Notes: generated from the sequence alone by a model not told the origin. Shown: positions 22,600 to 38,800, counted from the stretch's first letter. The stretch: DNA of 64,000 bases from Vespa crabro (GCF_910589235.1 NC_060964.1:1614071-1678070); one strand, 5' to 3'. Numbers and translations: made by a program.

Positions 22600-25300
22600 T
22601 GATTCGGTTCGAGACGCGTATAGAGAAACGCTCTCCAAGATACGACCTTATTTCGCAACATAATTTTGAACCTTCGAGCCGAATCCTGGCGACATTGATC
22701 TTGTGAACAGTCTAAAGAGAAAGTAAATTACCATATAAGAGAATCAGCCACCCCACGAAGTCGCCCATCTTTTACAATGAAATGCAAGACGATAGACGAA
22801 GTCGTAGCGAATAGACCTACAGCCTTCGAACTCATCATCCTGCTAGCACTACACCTCTTAAGTAAGGTTGTTAATTTTTGAGCTTCTTGTAGCTTTTTTA
22901 TCCTCTTTCTCAATGCGGAAGACTCTGCCGCATGAAGTTTAAGTGACCTCAAAAACAAACGGCGGTTTTTCGAAGATTAAATAACGCGATTCAAGAATAG
23001 GATTGAAACCTATCGTAATGATGGAGATATAATCAAATTAAGTGTGAAATTGAAAGACATGTTGACAGTCATCGCCAATTTTATTGGAATTCAAGATACA
23101 TTTTTATGCACCACCCCAGAAGCGGCGGAGCTCTTAAAAGAAAAATATAATATTGATAATGATCTTCTAAACATGCAACCGCGGAAAGATTAATAAAACA
23201 AACAGAATCGCAAACGAGAGAACGCCGTTCAATAAAAAACAAAATCTACAATGCAAATACCATCTACTAATTTAAACGGTAATCGAACTACAAAATTACC
23301 AGAAATCTCACTGCCTAACTTTAGCGGTCAATATGAAGATTAGCCCGCTTTCGCGATTAAATTCAAATTTGCCATTCACGGTAATTGAACTCTAGAATCA
23401 GTTAAACAATCTAAAGTCGTTTACGGAACGAAATCGCGTCAATCACTTCATCTATAGACATTACCGTATCCAATTATGCTTTCGTTTGGTTAATGTGGAA
23501 TAAGTATTACGATCTGCCTAATAGTACAGAAGCATTTAAAAACGATTTGCGATTTACCAAAAATGCAAAGGGCATCATAACCCGAGTTAGCCCATTTCAT
23601 GAACACTGTTCTAGAAATCCATCTAAAGTTCTAGATCAATCAGGTCATTAGGGATGACGTTTTAAGATAACATACTTATTTATCTACTAACTTCGCGTCT
23701 TGAAAACACGCATGCAATGTGATGATCCCCGATAGAGTGCCTCTCCTCTCTCGAGGAGCAATTTTTCAAATTTTTACATAGTAGGAGAAACTCACTCCTA
23801 TAGACGCACTCAAACTCACAGCCGACTAATGACCAAAGGCAGGCTGCTACGGCTATCAAAAGCATTTCGACGCTTAATAAGTGAGGAGATTTTCCCGTTT
23901 TTCGAAACCTGCAATCGAACTAACGACTTCGCTGAAATGAACATGAATCTCGCGCACAACCTCAATAAGCTTTCTCCACGACCGTAAAGGGCCATTTTCT
24001 CTGCAGGATGGCCATTTGTGGGTCAGGCCACCCTCCATTTCGGTGTGCCAAGTTAATAGTAGCAACTATCAAGCAAAGTCGCGAGATCGTCGAAAAGCCG
24101 AAGCTTTGCCAAAACTGTCTCCATGGGAAACACGACGCGAGTAAATGTAAACTTGGGTCTTGTCGATGATGCAAGCTCTCACATAACACGTTGCTTAATG
24201 ATGAAACCACACTTGTGTGGTCTTTGTATGATCTAACATTAAGAGTCTGCCAACTGCCGTGCATTGTAACAGATTGGTATATACGTTATTAGTATAGCTT
24301 AGAAACGCAAATCTCAGCTCGAATCTTATTGTACACCGGATCACAGTCACACTTTGTCTCTGAGAAAATGGCCAATCAATTAAATCTTCCACCTAAATGC
24401 ATTGAAATTTCGATCAGTGGAGTGCACAACGATAGTAAGGCAGTTCGCGATTTGGTTAAAATACAGCTCAAATGATTGAGAAACAGATACTCTGAGGTGA
24501 TAAATTTCTTGGTGTTGTCGATATTACAACATACGATACCCTGGCAATATGTGGACCGCAGCAAACTATCTATTCCATCTTCCATTAAATAAGCAGATCC
24601 AAAATTTCATAGGCCGACTCCGATTGATGACTTTATCATCATTCAACTCTATTATAAAATGACCTGCCTAGGAAAAACTTCGGTTCTCAATTCTTCGGCC
24701 GTATTACAAAAAATCAAGTTCGACTGGATAGTGGCGGGTGAAATTCGCAGCATGGCACCAAAACAACAGGTCAATTGCAATATGGTGACAAGTTCTTTGA
24801 AGTCTCAACTAACTAAATTTTTCGAAATAAAGGAACATGGCAATCAAAAATTCCCTTCAGCCGAAAAATTATGTGTGTCTAAAGAAGATTGGTAGACTCT
24901 CGCGCTTAAACGATTTAATGTTTTGGAACGACCGCGATAAACACAACCCTCCAGCGGCAATATACTACTTTCACAACGTAAGAGTATCACGACTTAGAAC
25001 GCATGTCTGATGCCCCATATGCTAATACTGGTGAGGGATACTATTTATCTTATCAAGGGATGATTGTCCAGCATCACGACGAAATTTAGGATCGTATTCG
25101 ATGTCACCGTTCGTACCGTCGTAGTTACTTCGCTCAATAATAACTTCGCTGAATCGTTGGTTCAGTCATTCAAGACAACTTCTTTTGAATACTAATCCGG
25201 TTCCACGTGCACGCGAACATAATGAATATCATCGTTGGTCAGAGACGCCTATCAGCAAACGCTCTCATAGTTGTGCCCCCACTATGCAACACTTATTAAT
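22600..25300 (+). mobile_element. Decayed BEL/Pao-like LTR retrotransposon
   Basis: Plus-strand frames, broken by many stops and shifts, give the BEL/Pao order. Gag: LPEISLPNFSGQYED near 23290-23340. Zinc knuckle: CQNCLHGKHDASKC near 24100-24150, followed by a second Cys-rich unit. Protease-like: TGSQSHFVSE near 24330-24370. Peptidase A17/linker: FDWIVAGEI and QLTKFFEIKEHG in the open frame 24659-24895. RT start: RIVFDVT near 25090-25110. Flanking stretches at 22600-22670 and 25230-25300 are similar and may be LTR remnants. Everything beyond early RT is missing. An old, non-functional copy. Confidence 0.82.
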
Positions 25301-25339
25301 ATTTTAGAACAAGTGTTTCAGAAATTTTGGAAACTGCTT

Positions 25340-27609
<2,270 letters not shown>

Positions 27610-30062
27610 ATGTTCTTCCTTATCATATCAGGATTCCTTACAATACTATTTTTATTGCATTACTTTACAAGATATGGCAGATTAGGAAATATTTCTAGTC
27701 GAATTGTTGAACCTAAAGCATATCCCATAATAGGAAATATTCATCATTTTCAAATTGATACTGGTAAACTTCATCGCAAATAATTTTATCGAAACGATTT
27801 AATCTGTTAACTTTCAATTCATCGGTGAAGTTGTTACTCAATATAAACATTTAGTCAATATTTCAGAACAAGTACTAGAAAAACTTTGGAGAATTAATAA
27901 GGAATTTTCTCCAATTAACAGATTGTGTCATTATTCTTCTCATTAATAACTATAATTCATCCGGAAGATGTCGAGGTATATAATTATAAAACAACAATAG
28001 AGTGATTTTTTATTTCTCTCCTTCTATTGAAATTTAAAAGTTATTTGTCAACTTCATCTTATGAAAATCTGAATATATATATATATATCTCGATCATAGA
28101 TACTTTTGAAGAGTACGCAATATCTAGAAAAAACTATACCTTACAAATTCTTACAACCTTGGCTTTCTACTGGATTAATAACTGGAGCAGGTAACAGTAT
28201 GAACAAACATAAACTTAATATATTTGATAATACTTAACGACAAATGTTCCACTAAACAGGAGAAAAGTGACAACACCAACGAAAAATTTTAACGCCAACC
28301 TTTCACTTTAATATCCTTAAACATTTTGTCGTCAATTTTAACGAGGAGGCACAATATCTCGTAACATTACTGAAAAAAGAAGGAAAAGGAGAACCGATTA
28401 TTAAAGATTTACAGGAATTTTTATCTGTACATACTTTAAACGCGTTATGCGGTTAGTTAAAATAAATTTCATTACTCACAGATCTTTTTAATAAAAATAT
28501 TATTTACAAAAAATAATTTCTAGAAACGGCTATGGGAATCTCTTTAAGAGGAACAGGCGAATTTGAAACTAAATATCGCCATGCCGTTCATGATTTCGGC
28601 AAAATAGCGATCTATAGGTAAGTATTAATTCTTATGTTAGAAATAAATTCAATTGCCAATTAAGTAAATTTACAAAAATATATATTATTTACTAGAGTAG
28701 CAAGACCTTAGTACCATTCCGATACTATATTTGCAATATCGCAACGTGGTAGGCAACAAAAGGAATTGTTGAAAACGCTTCACGGTTTTTCGAAAAAGGT
28801 AAGTTTTTTATTTAAATGAATAAATACAAATAATTCGAATATTGCGAAATTATATCGATTTATTAAAATATTACTCTTATTTTAGATAATAGCAGAAAGG
28901 AAACTATTTCACGAACAAACTAAAAGAAAATATTTACAAAATGTTGAAGAAATGGATGATAATTAGATCACTTCCGAAGAAACCGACGAGAATGATAACA
29001 ATAATCTAAGAGGCTAGTAATAATGAATCATATTCTCGGTATAAATATTAACCGAATAATTTCATGACAGATGCGATATTCAAGAAAGACTGGCTATGCT
29101 AGACCTACTTATAGCCGCTTCTCTGAATGATAATCAACTAGATGAAGAAGGAATTCGAAAAGAAGTGGACACTTTTTTCTGCGATAGGTTGTCATATTAA
29201 TTCATTTCGATTATTAACAAAAAATGACAATAATTTAGGATAAATATCTCCATAGGTTCACGACACTACGCAATGATGTTTTGCTTTGCTCTGCTTGTTT
29301 TTGCAAAGCACAAAGATGTTCAGGTGATATTTTCGTTCCAAAGAATTAATAAACATAGATTGAAAGAGATCCGTTTTGCATCTATAGTAAATAATAAATT
29401 ATCTATTTTTGGAACGTATAAGAAACGAAATGAATACGGTTATGCAACAAAATGATTGTAAACTGATTATTCCGTTGTTTCGAAAATTTTCTTACTTGGA
29501 AAGATGTCTCAAAGAATCACTTCGTTTATATCCAAGCGTTCATTTTATAGTTCGTTATATATCTCAATATCTGCAGCTGAGTATGTGATATATTTAGTTT
29601 TGACATAATTTTTCGTTTTATCATTAAAATCGAATAAGCAATCATATTGATTTCTAGAGAATTATTTAATCCCAGCCGGTTAAATCTGTAACGTAAACAT
29701 CTATAACTTACACAGAAATCCAAATCTTTGGAAAAATCCTGATGTTTTCGATGCTGATAGATTTTTACCAGAAAATGCAAAAGGACGTAATCCTTATTTC
29801 TTCATTCCATTCAGTAAAGGACCAAGAAACTGCATCGATAAAGCGTTGAATCAAGAAATCAAAATTAGATGAATATAAATGTATTATTTTTCTTTTTATA
29901 GGTTAGAAATTCGCAATGCTTGAACTCAAACTCATGGTAGCTTACATATTGCACTACTTTTATTTGGAACCTGTGAATGAACTGGACGACGTTAAAATAA
30001 TAGCAGATATTATATTATGCTCATCAAGACCATGTCGTGTCCAATTTGTAGTTAGAAAATAA
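27610..30062 (+). pseudogene. P450 locus E: CYP4-like pseudogene
   Basis: All exon positions of the array gene can be followed from a good start (27610-27763, membrane anchor, then AYPIIGN-like turn as HAYPIIGN equivalent KAYPIIGN) to the last exon ending at 30062. Lesions: one-base deletion in exon 2 near 27930 (TGTGTCATT for TGTGGTCATT); TGA at 28268-28270 replacing the C-helix Trp; TAG at 28709-28711 replacing Trp of RPWYH; TAG at 28964-28966 in exon 7; frame loss in exon 8 near 29085 and 29175; damaged start of exon 9; heme loop reads SKGPRNC with a damaged donor. No intact reading frame is possible without several repairs. Confidence 0.93.
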
Positions 30063-31223
30063 CAGCACTGCACCTTTCTTATTCCAATCTCTCCATAATG
30101 AAATAAATTGCAATTACAACATAATGCATTTTTAGCATCATGTCTTTACATTACTAATTATGTAATTAGCATTTATGTAATTTGCATTCTTACTTTACAT
30201 TACAAAAAAATTTCTTTATATACGAAGTTTTTTATTGTCAAAATGCTACATCGACTAACAGATTGGTCTTATAAATTGTTTACGAGTATAAAGCTAATCT
30301 GTAAAGTTATATTTGTAGCGTGTGAAACAATATCTATGCTGTTATGAAAAAATTAACGTTCTTAAAATTTACTTATTGCTCTTATTTTTTAGTGCGCATT
30401 ATAAACTTAATAGAAAACGATGTACTTGTCATGTCCGAATATTGTTCTGCAATTTTTTATCAATTAAACCTTCGTTCAGTTGGAAAGATCAAAGTATTAA
30501 CATAAATATATATACACAATATCTCATAAATATCTCAAAAAAGGTAATTTTGCCAATGCAGCGAATATTTTCCATATATCAATATTTTGTCGTTATCAAA
30601 AACAGCATATCAGAAATTGAAAATAAATGAAAGACAACGTGTTAGCGAGCATTGTTTCGATTAAAATTTATGTGATGAGAATTTTAGATGTAAAACGCCT
30701 AAATATCGTAGGAATAATATTTGAATATGATGCATAATCACGCTTTCTATTTTTTTTTCTGTCTTTTTTTTTATTTCATTCATTCATTTGACACATCTTT
30801 TATAACTCTGCAATTTGGCTTGCCTGAACATAAACGTAATTCAAGCAAATGTACTTCAACCAATTTACTGCTTTTATCTTCGATTTGTTGCAAAGAGAGT
30901 TTGTGTATAAAAAATGTTGGATATAAAATATACAAATATTGCAAGTATTGTTTTGTCATATGTAATAATTCATTCCTTATTTTATGTATATTCTATAGCA
31001 TTAATTACTTAAATAAATTATATACTACAATAAATTATTAAAATTAACATTAAATTTCTTAATTTATATAAAGGAATGAATAAAATTTTCTATTTAAAGG
31101 ATGAATAGTAATAATCTTAGAGAATTACAAATACAATGCAAACATATTTAATTAAGAAATGACTCAATTTTGATACAATAAGAAGATACAAAATAGGATA
31201 TTTTATTTAATACCTCACTTTTT
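30063..31223. other. Intergenic between P450 array and SELENOF
   Basis: The first 300 bp matches, loosely, the 3' flank of locus C. The rest is AT-rich with short open frames lacking recognisable domains. A minus-strand AATAAA (31202-31207) 17 bp past the SELENOF stop is its likely poly(A) signal. Confidence 0.6.
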
Positions 31224-32040
31224 CTAATCAGTAGAAAGATGTGTTGCTAAAAATTCGTCAATTGAATCTGTATCCCATTTATGTATATCAAGAATATCTT
31301 CTACTTTATTGTCAGCATCCAGCAATTTAATGATTGGATCTAAACCTCTTACATATCTTATTTGCAAATTTTTGTATTTACTTGGTCGATCACTTTTTAT
31401 AAATGCTAAAAAGAATTAATATTCTATAATTATTGTTTCTTCTTATCTCGATTTATTATGTTGTAATATATGTAATTAAATATTTTAATAAAAATTAATA
31501 AATATTTTAATAAAAAAAATATCGAATACCTTGTATTTGAGGATATGCACCAAATTTACATGTGCAAACCTTAAGAATTGCTTTTGGATATCGTTTAAAG
31601 CCAGATACATCATAATCATCATCCTTTAAACAACATTCCTTGCATTTGTCACTAAATCACATAAACAACATATGCATTAAACATTTAAATGAGAAAAAAA
31701 TTATGATAAATGAAATTTTTTTTCATTATTTAATAAACTTACTAGATTTCTGGTACATTATATTTATTGAATTTATCACAAGTTGAACATAACAGGTTAG
31801 CCTTATTAAAACCTAATTTTTTACAATCATCTGCAGAAAATTCTGCGTTAATAATAACTAGCTGTTAAAAAAATAAATATATAAAATTTGTTAACAAATA
31901 TTATTATAAACAAATTATAATATACACAATTCTTACAAAAATCAAGGTATTTCACTATGAGATAAAGGTTATGTAAAAATTTAGTTTATAATTACCGTTA
32001 AACTAAGTAGAAATATATGTAAAAATGTTGAGATATACAT
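31224..32040 (-). CDS. SELENOF: Selenoprotein F (SEP15) homologue with Cys in place of Sec
   Basis: ER-lumen thioredoxin-like oxidoreductase; in other animals it binds UDP-glucose:glycoprotein glucosyltransferase and takes part in glycoprotein folding quality control. Four exons on the minus strand: 31996-32040 (signal peptide, MYISTFLHIFLLSLT), 31743-31861, 31530-31651, 31224-31405; phases agree and give 155 aa, normal for the family. N-terminal Cys-rich UGGT-binding part: LLCSTC and CKECC. Thioredoxin-like part: redox motif VCTCKFG, then IRYVRGLDP, KLLD and the end HKWDTDSIDEFL. The redox motif is C-T-C where vertebrates have C-G-Sec. No TGA has to be read through. Confidence 0.93.
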
Positions 32041-32526
32041 AATTTATGATTATTTGAAATATTCTTTCTACAAATTTCTTAATATCTAATAACAAACCAA
32101 CGTAACAATCATATCACATAAATATATTTCAATTTATTTCTATATGAGGATTGTCTGATTTTATTGGTTATGTTATCATCGATATTCTATTTCTGCGCTT
32201 GCGTTTAGGAATTAGTTTTGTTCATAGACAAAAATTAATTAACGTCATTTTTGTTATATGTTATTCAACCACGTTTCAAATTTATCAGTTTATTTAATAT
32301 AAGTGTTATTATATGTTATTATATCCTCCATTTATTTTCTATAAGTAATATATGTATATATATATACAACGAAATAAATTATACCTAAAAATGAAATTTA
32401 ATAATTCCGAAATGTTTACAAATATAATTATAATTATAACAAACAATAACACATATTTCTACATATTACATAATACATAATTTATGATGGACTTATATTA
32501 AGAAAGTATTATTTCATTCTCATATC
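32041..32526. promoter_or_regulatory. Intergenic SELENOF upstream / TSSC4 downstream
   Basis: 486 bp between two genes on the same strand; must hold the SELENOF promoter and TSSC4 3' UTR. A slightly GC-richer patch (CTGCGCTTGCGTTT near 32192-32205) could mark the start region. No firm motif. Confidence 0.4.
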
Positions 32527-33297
32527 TTAATCTAATTCTTCCAAATGATCTAACTTAATTTTTGTTGAAAGACAAATATTTTGTGGAATTCTACTCTTCT
32601 TGGGTTTCTTTATCTGTTTCTGTCCAACTACATATTCCGGCATAATAACTTTGCAATTTCTAAATGTTGGCTTATCTTCTGGATATACAATACTCGATGA
32701 ATTTTCTGATTTAGTTGATTTAGATTTCGGTTTTTTAAATTCTATTTTAGAAGTTGATTGAACTTGGTTTGATTTAAATGATACTTTAATATCATTTGTA
32801 TTCGAAACTGTTTCATCTATATCCATTTTATTTTCCAATTTTCTCTCTTGCATTTTACGTGCTTTCAATTCTCTTAAAAATGATAATGCTACACGAGTAT
32901 TACTATGATCTGTCATATCTTCATTAGATACATCATCCAAACTGTATTTGGTCCATTTATGAGGATTTCTATGATAATCCGGTATACTTCTATAGATAGA
33001 ACGTGGAGCAGGTCCTTCTGGTCGCTTAAAAATACTTTGTCTTCCTCGAAATTTATGCGTTTCATATTTTCTTTTTTCATCATTTTCCATTGGCCGTGAT
33101 CTACAAATTTCTCTCGATTCTATATTTACTTCCATATAATCTAAACGAGAATCTCCTCTACGTCTGTTATATTCTTTTTCTGCAATAGATAATTGATCTA
33201 CCAATGCTTTCATTTTGTTTGAAAAAGCAGAGGAATTATATTCTTGTTTTTCATTTACATTTGTATCATGTAATTCGTCATTCGCTGATAGTTTCAT
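32527..33297 (-). CDS. TSSC4: TSSC4-like U5 snRNP assembly factor
   Basis: A 256-aa basic, largely disordered protein in one coding exon. Its core (about residues 84-122) holds FKRPEGPAPR and NPHKWTKYSLDDV, which match the conserved WTKYSL block of the TSSC4 family. In human cells TSSC4 helps U5 and U4/U6.U5 snRNP assembly in the nucleus. The N-terminus (SAFSNKMKALVDQLSIAEKE) is predicted helical; the C-terminal half is Lys/Ser rich and ends TKIKLDHLEELD. The start codon lies 3 bases after a CCCTTTAG acceptor, so a 5' UTR intron is likely. Assigned by motif recall, not by database search. Confidence 0.75.
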   Translation of the reverse strand: MKLSANDELHDTNVNEKQEYNSSAFSNKMKALVDQLSIAEKEYNRRRGDSRLDYMEVNIESREICRSRPMENDEKRKYETHKFRGRQSIFKRPEGPAPRSIYRSIPDYHRNPHKWTKYSLDDVSNEDMTDHSNTRVALSFLRELKARKMQERKLENKMDIDETVSNTNDIKVSFKSNQVQSTSKIEFKKPKSKSTKSENSSSIVYPEDKPTFRNCKVIMPEYVVGQKQIKKPKKSRIPQNICLSTKIKLDHLEELD

Positions 33298-34593
33298 TTC
33301 TAAAGGGAAAATATTGAATTTTTACAAATCTATATACAATAAAATGTTCTCGAATGTTTTCAAAATAAAATCATAAAATATTAATAACTTACTGATATAT
33401 TTGAAAAAAGGTTAATAAATTCCTTGAAATATTGAATTTGTGTTCCTTCTTTACTAGTTTTAGATTTATGTGTTAAATATTATTAATGAATTCATAAAAC
33501 AATATAATTATAGCTTATCAAAGTTATAAACAATACATACGTTATTTAACATTCGACTAGTTTTAATACAATGCAAAATAGGATCAAATAGAATGGACAC
33601 TGGTATGTATAAAGCAGCGTAAAGGTTATGCGCAGAATATATCTATCTTCAACGTCATTGGACGATTCTTTTTCACAACAAAACTGTTTCTCTCATCCAC
33701 CGTTGCATTCAAACGTAGTTCTCATTATTATTGTTAGAGTGCATCAAGTGTAATTTCTCATTAAAATGAAATGGCAAATTTTTAAGTAAAATAGGTTAAA
33801 AAGTTATTAAAAATTCATCGTTTATTTAAAATTAATTTTTTATTTATGAATTACTTGGGTTGTATGTAAAAGAATAGCACACATAGATATTAAAATGTGA
33901 TATTTAGTTTATTAATTTACTTTATATATACTTTGATAGTCTCTTTGTTTGGCATTAGTCTACACATAAAACTATGTAATTAAACGTCATTACACTATTG
34001 AATATTATAAGATATAATTTGTTTTAAAAGTATCATATCAATCATATTCAACATTCCATCTATAATATAACATAAATTTTAAGTTCGTTCAAAAATTAAT
34101 AAATATATATATATATTATAACTAAACGATGTATATACATATAAAGAATAATTATTAATATTCACATAACGGTCGGTCATAATAGAAATGTAATACAATA
34201 TAACGTTTCTAATAATACATAAAATTCTCAACGATGTAAATATTAACTTGAAGATTATCAATTATGAATTATAATAGCAATAATAGAATTTTAAACGATT
34301 ATAAACGAATGTCAATACGAAGATAGATGTGTAAAAATTTATGTGCTCTATCAAAATCATTTAATTATATATTATTACGTTTTTTCTTTTTTCGTTTTCT
34401 TTCTTTATTTTCTTATTTATTTATTTATTTTTTAATTTTTTTTAAGAAAAAGAGCTAATTATTCACTCGTATCTAATTGAAATTAATAAACATAAAAAAC
34501 TTTGTCAATACTAACGGATTATTTGAGAAGAGTATAAAACTTCGTAAATAATAAAGTCTTTGATTCGCCATAGAAAAGCTGTATAAATGTAGA

Positions 34594-34645
<52 letters not shown>

Positions 34646-34933
34646 CACACATATGTATATATAGGCTGCTTTAGAAATAGATAGTCAAAAACCTTGGTAT
34701 CGTATTTTACTCTCCTTAAGGATGAAAAAAGGTCATGTTAGATTATCACGATACAATAAAAATTTAGCCACTTATTTCCGAAGCATTTTGTATATATATA
34801 TATTTATAGCATATTAAATAATTGCACTTAGAAGCGATATTAACTCGACAAACTTACATTGCTTTGAAATCAAATGAATGGACGAGACAATGTGTGTGTA
34901 TATGTATGTTTGTATGTATATATAATATATATA

Positions 34934-34973
<40 letters not shown>

Positions 34974-35365
34974 GTTTATGCCGATTATATTTGCAAGTAA
35001 CAACGTATGCATATTTCTCAAATCGATTACAATTGTTTTCTTCTAACTTTCTTCTAACTTCGGCTACATAGGAAATTCGCTAAATTTAAGTTAATAATGA
35101 ACACAATCAAAGTCAGACTAGATTATTATAATATTATAGCACAATATATATAGGAATAATTATTAATTTATTTATCAAATTATATGTTATTCTTGTCTGT
35201 TTCTTATTTTGCAATTATTAGAAATAAATAAGACAATAAAACAAAGGAACATTTCGAGATTGTTAATTATTCTTCTGTTAGGAGAAAAATAATAAAAGTT
35301 GTTTAGTCTATGATATATAAAAATATTCATTCTTTCAATGCTCTCGAGATTGTAGTCTAAATGTA

Positions 35366-35410
<45 letters not shown>

Positions 35411-35879
35411 AAGTATATGTATATTAACTTTCCGGCAATTGACAATAAAACTGTTTACTGTATATGTATGTATATATGTATGTACTTTCTATTTTCAAGT
35501 GTCTGACTAACTTTCGGAAAAACAATTAAACATAATTATTAAATATAATACGATTACTGTCATATAAATATTGTCATATAAAACATACAAGTTCTATTTT
35601 TTTTTACTTTTTTTTTTTTTTTTTTATAGCGTTCGATGGCACTGTATAAGGAATATCGAAAATAAAAAAAGAGAAAATTCATCGATTGAGATCTAAGTAC
35701 CACGTTTTTCGTTGTTTTCGATTATTATCGATCTCATAAATTCTACGTATATAATATTATTACTATATTTTTAATATCGAATTCAAAATGAAGAAAAAAG
35801 TGCAGTTGAAAACTTTTTTCATATTTATCTCGATAAGAGATTCAGTAATAAAATGTAAGATTTCTTTCGATCCTCGGAT
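33298..35879. other. Intergenic between TSSC4 and the BTB gene
   Basis: AT-rich, with TA runs at 34600-34639, 34935-34968 and 35373-35406 and poly-T near 35610. 33600-33740 upstream of TSSC4 is richer in GC and may hold its promoter and first non-coding exon. No other gene recognised. Confidence 0.6.
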
Positions 35880-38800
35880 TTATTCGAATACGCACGCTAA
35901 GACGCGCACGAAACAGGTACAAATTCTGGAACATGCTTGACCGGCACACTCTTTCCGTCGATTTTTTCTATTATCTTGACGTTCCTTCTTACCTGATTTT
36001 AACATACTACAACCTTGACTATGATACGTTATCGTCCCAATTCTAGGTGTATTGGTTAGCCTCCATAAAGGATTGTTCGTGGAAATATTTATCTATAATT
36101 TAAATAATAATAAAAAATATAATCATTATGTATATTAATTTATCTTTTTATCAAAAAAAAAAAAATATATATATATATATCGTACAATTGAAAATTTATC
36201 GTGTATGATAAAAGGAAAGAAAAATATTAAATTAAAAAATTAAATATCATAAAAAAAAACGTCGGATATTATAAATATCTAAAAGTTTACCTCTTCTTTA
36301 CCAGGATGTCCAAGAATTTTGGCAAATATAAAAGCGGACTCTTCGCTAGTTAAAATACCATGGGCCATTGGGCCATCGATGAATTCCCTATCCGTCATAA
36401 GTAAATATCTTACAGAGTACCAAACTTCATCCGATAACGATGCCCTTTTGTTCGATGATGTTGGTTCGACGCCACGTTTTCTACAATTCGATGCAGCCCA
36501 TCTATCGAGTGCAGCAAAAAGAATAGCTTCGTTAGGTAATCTCAATGTATCGCGACACGCAATTTCCTTAACTTCCTTGACATTCAATTCCTCGAAACGT
36601 TCTTGAAGAAGTACAGTTGAAGGATCAGCATCAATGACATTTAAACATCGAAAGAGAAGTTCGGTACAGGCTGCAGCTATAAATATATATATATATTTTT
36701 TTTTATTAAAAAAAAAAAATATATGGATTGTACAATATTATTAAAATATCGATTGTACAATATTATTAAAATAAAATGTTCACCTATTTCACTACCCTCG
36801 TCGTCGTCAGATGCTGGCGGAGCTGAAGGTCTATTAGATGATTCTTCCGTATCGTTATCTTGAGGCGTAGAAGGAGATAAACTATTTGCATATAGATGAA
36901 GATTTTCATAGATTTCGAGAACAGTCGAAGAATCTAAATTCTCTTCGAGATAATTTATTGCAAAACGTGCGAGATCTAAACAAATATATTGATGCGCTAC
37001 ATCGAGTGTTGCTCTGGCAGTTGATACTGATTGAAAGATAATGGGTTCGTCGTTCAGATATCTGTGACAGATAAATAAACAAATGTTCGTTGAAACATGA
37101 AATTAAATTCAATATATTATATTATTCTTGTCTTTCTCATTTTTTCCATTTGTCCTGATACATTTAAATCGTTTAGATGATATAATAAAATAATCTAAAA
37201 GATAAAAAAAGAAAAAGAAATTTTGTATAGCTTTTAGTAACTTTTAATTTTAGTAGCTTTAAAGTAATATTAAATCAATATTGAGATCTCGATTTATCTT
37301 CGTATCTTCTTCTTCTTTTTTTTTTTAATTCATCTTGATATTTAAATAATTTATATAATCAAATAATCTAAAGAATAAAATTATTTATGACTTTAAGAGA
37401 ATATCTTTGTGTCCTTTTAAATTCGAATTTATGACAACAAGTAAGATTTTTATGAGAATTGAAAAAGAATTAGCATAGTTTCTTGACTGTATGAATATTA
37501 AAAAAAAAAAAAAAAAAAAAAGAAAAGTTGATAAGGATTATAAATGTAATACCTGAAGAAATGATCGAACGCTCGTTTTTCGATATGTTTTATGGTTAAA
37601 AGCGGAGGAGGATCGGTTCGTTCTGGTGCCATAGGTCCCGTAAGCATTGCACGAAAGCATTCAGATTTTTTAGCCAATCGTTCCCTTTCTACACAATACC
37701 ACCAGGTGTCCCCAGGCAACCCTACCTGCATTGACAGTAGACCGAAGAAATCTTACACGCATGTTATTACACCATCTGCTATCTTCTCAATATTTGTTAA
37801 ATCGTAAATACATAGGACATGAACGATATGATTAATTAAATAATCATATATCAAGAAAGTATATTTTCTTTCGATCATTTTATATTATTTATCTTATAAT
37901 AAAATTAAAATAAATAAGATAAAGAATTTAACTTTTTTTTATCGCAAAAGCTTTTTTTTTTAATTAAAAATTCGAATTAATTTAATTTAACATTAAAGTT
38001 TAAATCGAATATTATGAAAGATATTATTTATTTGAATGTCGTCAAGTGTCATGATACTTTTTAATCATGATTTTTATTTTAAAACGAAAAATCAAGATAA
38101 AACTTTGTTTTATTTTTTAAATTTGAAATTAAAAATAATAAAATCTTTTTGTGTTTTTCTTTTATTTTTTTAATTTTATTCTTTAAAATAAATGGATCTT
38201 GATTACTCGTGACTTATATTTTAATAACAATTAAATTTGATAATTATTATAATTGAGATCTTTATTGTTTTCTTATGAAAAAAGAAAGAACATGATCGAA
38301 TATTTCTTATACATATACATAATAAACACAACAATATAATTAATATAAAATTAATATAAAATTAATATAAATACCTCGAGATTGACCATGTTACGAGGAT
38401 CAATGTCAGACGTAGTCTCGTCCGATACGATGAGTGGAAGAACTTCGGACATATTTTTCGAGGACAAATGTATCGCAGTGACCTTGAGAGAGATCCTATT
38501 TCGTAGAAAAACCTCTCGAATGTTTTCCCACGTTTTCTCAGTCTCCGTATGCCCGATACATCTCGTATCATCAACTGAACGAAATAAATCAATAACTTTC
38601 TTCGTTAAATTCATCGAAGATTCTTTGGTTTTATTTTGTGTAAAAAAAAAAAAAAACAAAAAGAGAGAAAGAGAGAGAGAGAAGAAATTCTTAAAGTTTA
38701 CAGTGAGAAATCGTATGGTATACTAATCGTCATAGGGACATTTTCGATCAATTGTTATCACCTTTAAAATTATATTTCAATCATTTTTTATCATCAATCC

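Noticed and set aside
23962..24585. Three minus-strand ORFs of 60-100 codons
   Set aside because: They lie opposite the BEL/Pao gag zinc knuckle and protease motifs, which are on the plus strand.
38362..38592. Alternative frame of the second BTB exon
   Set aside because: The frame chosen joins upstream (ATGGCCG) and downstream (NLE to VGLPG) exons in phase; the other does not continue into the BTB domain.
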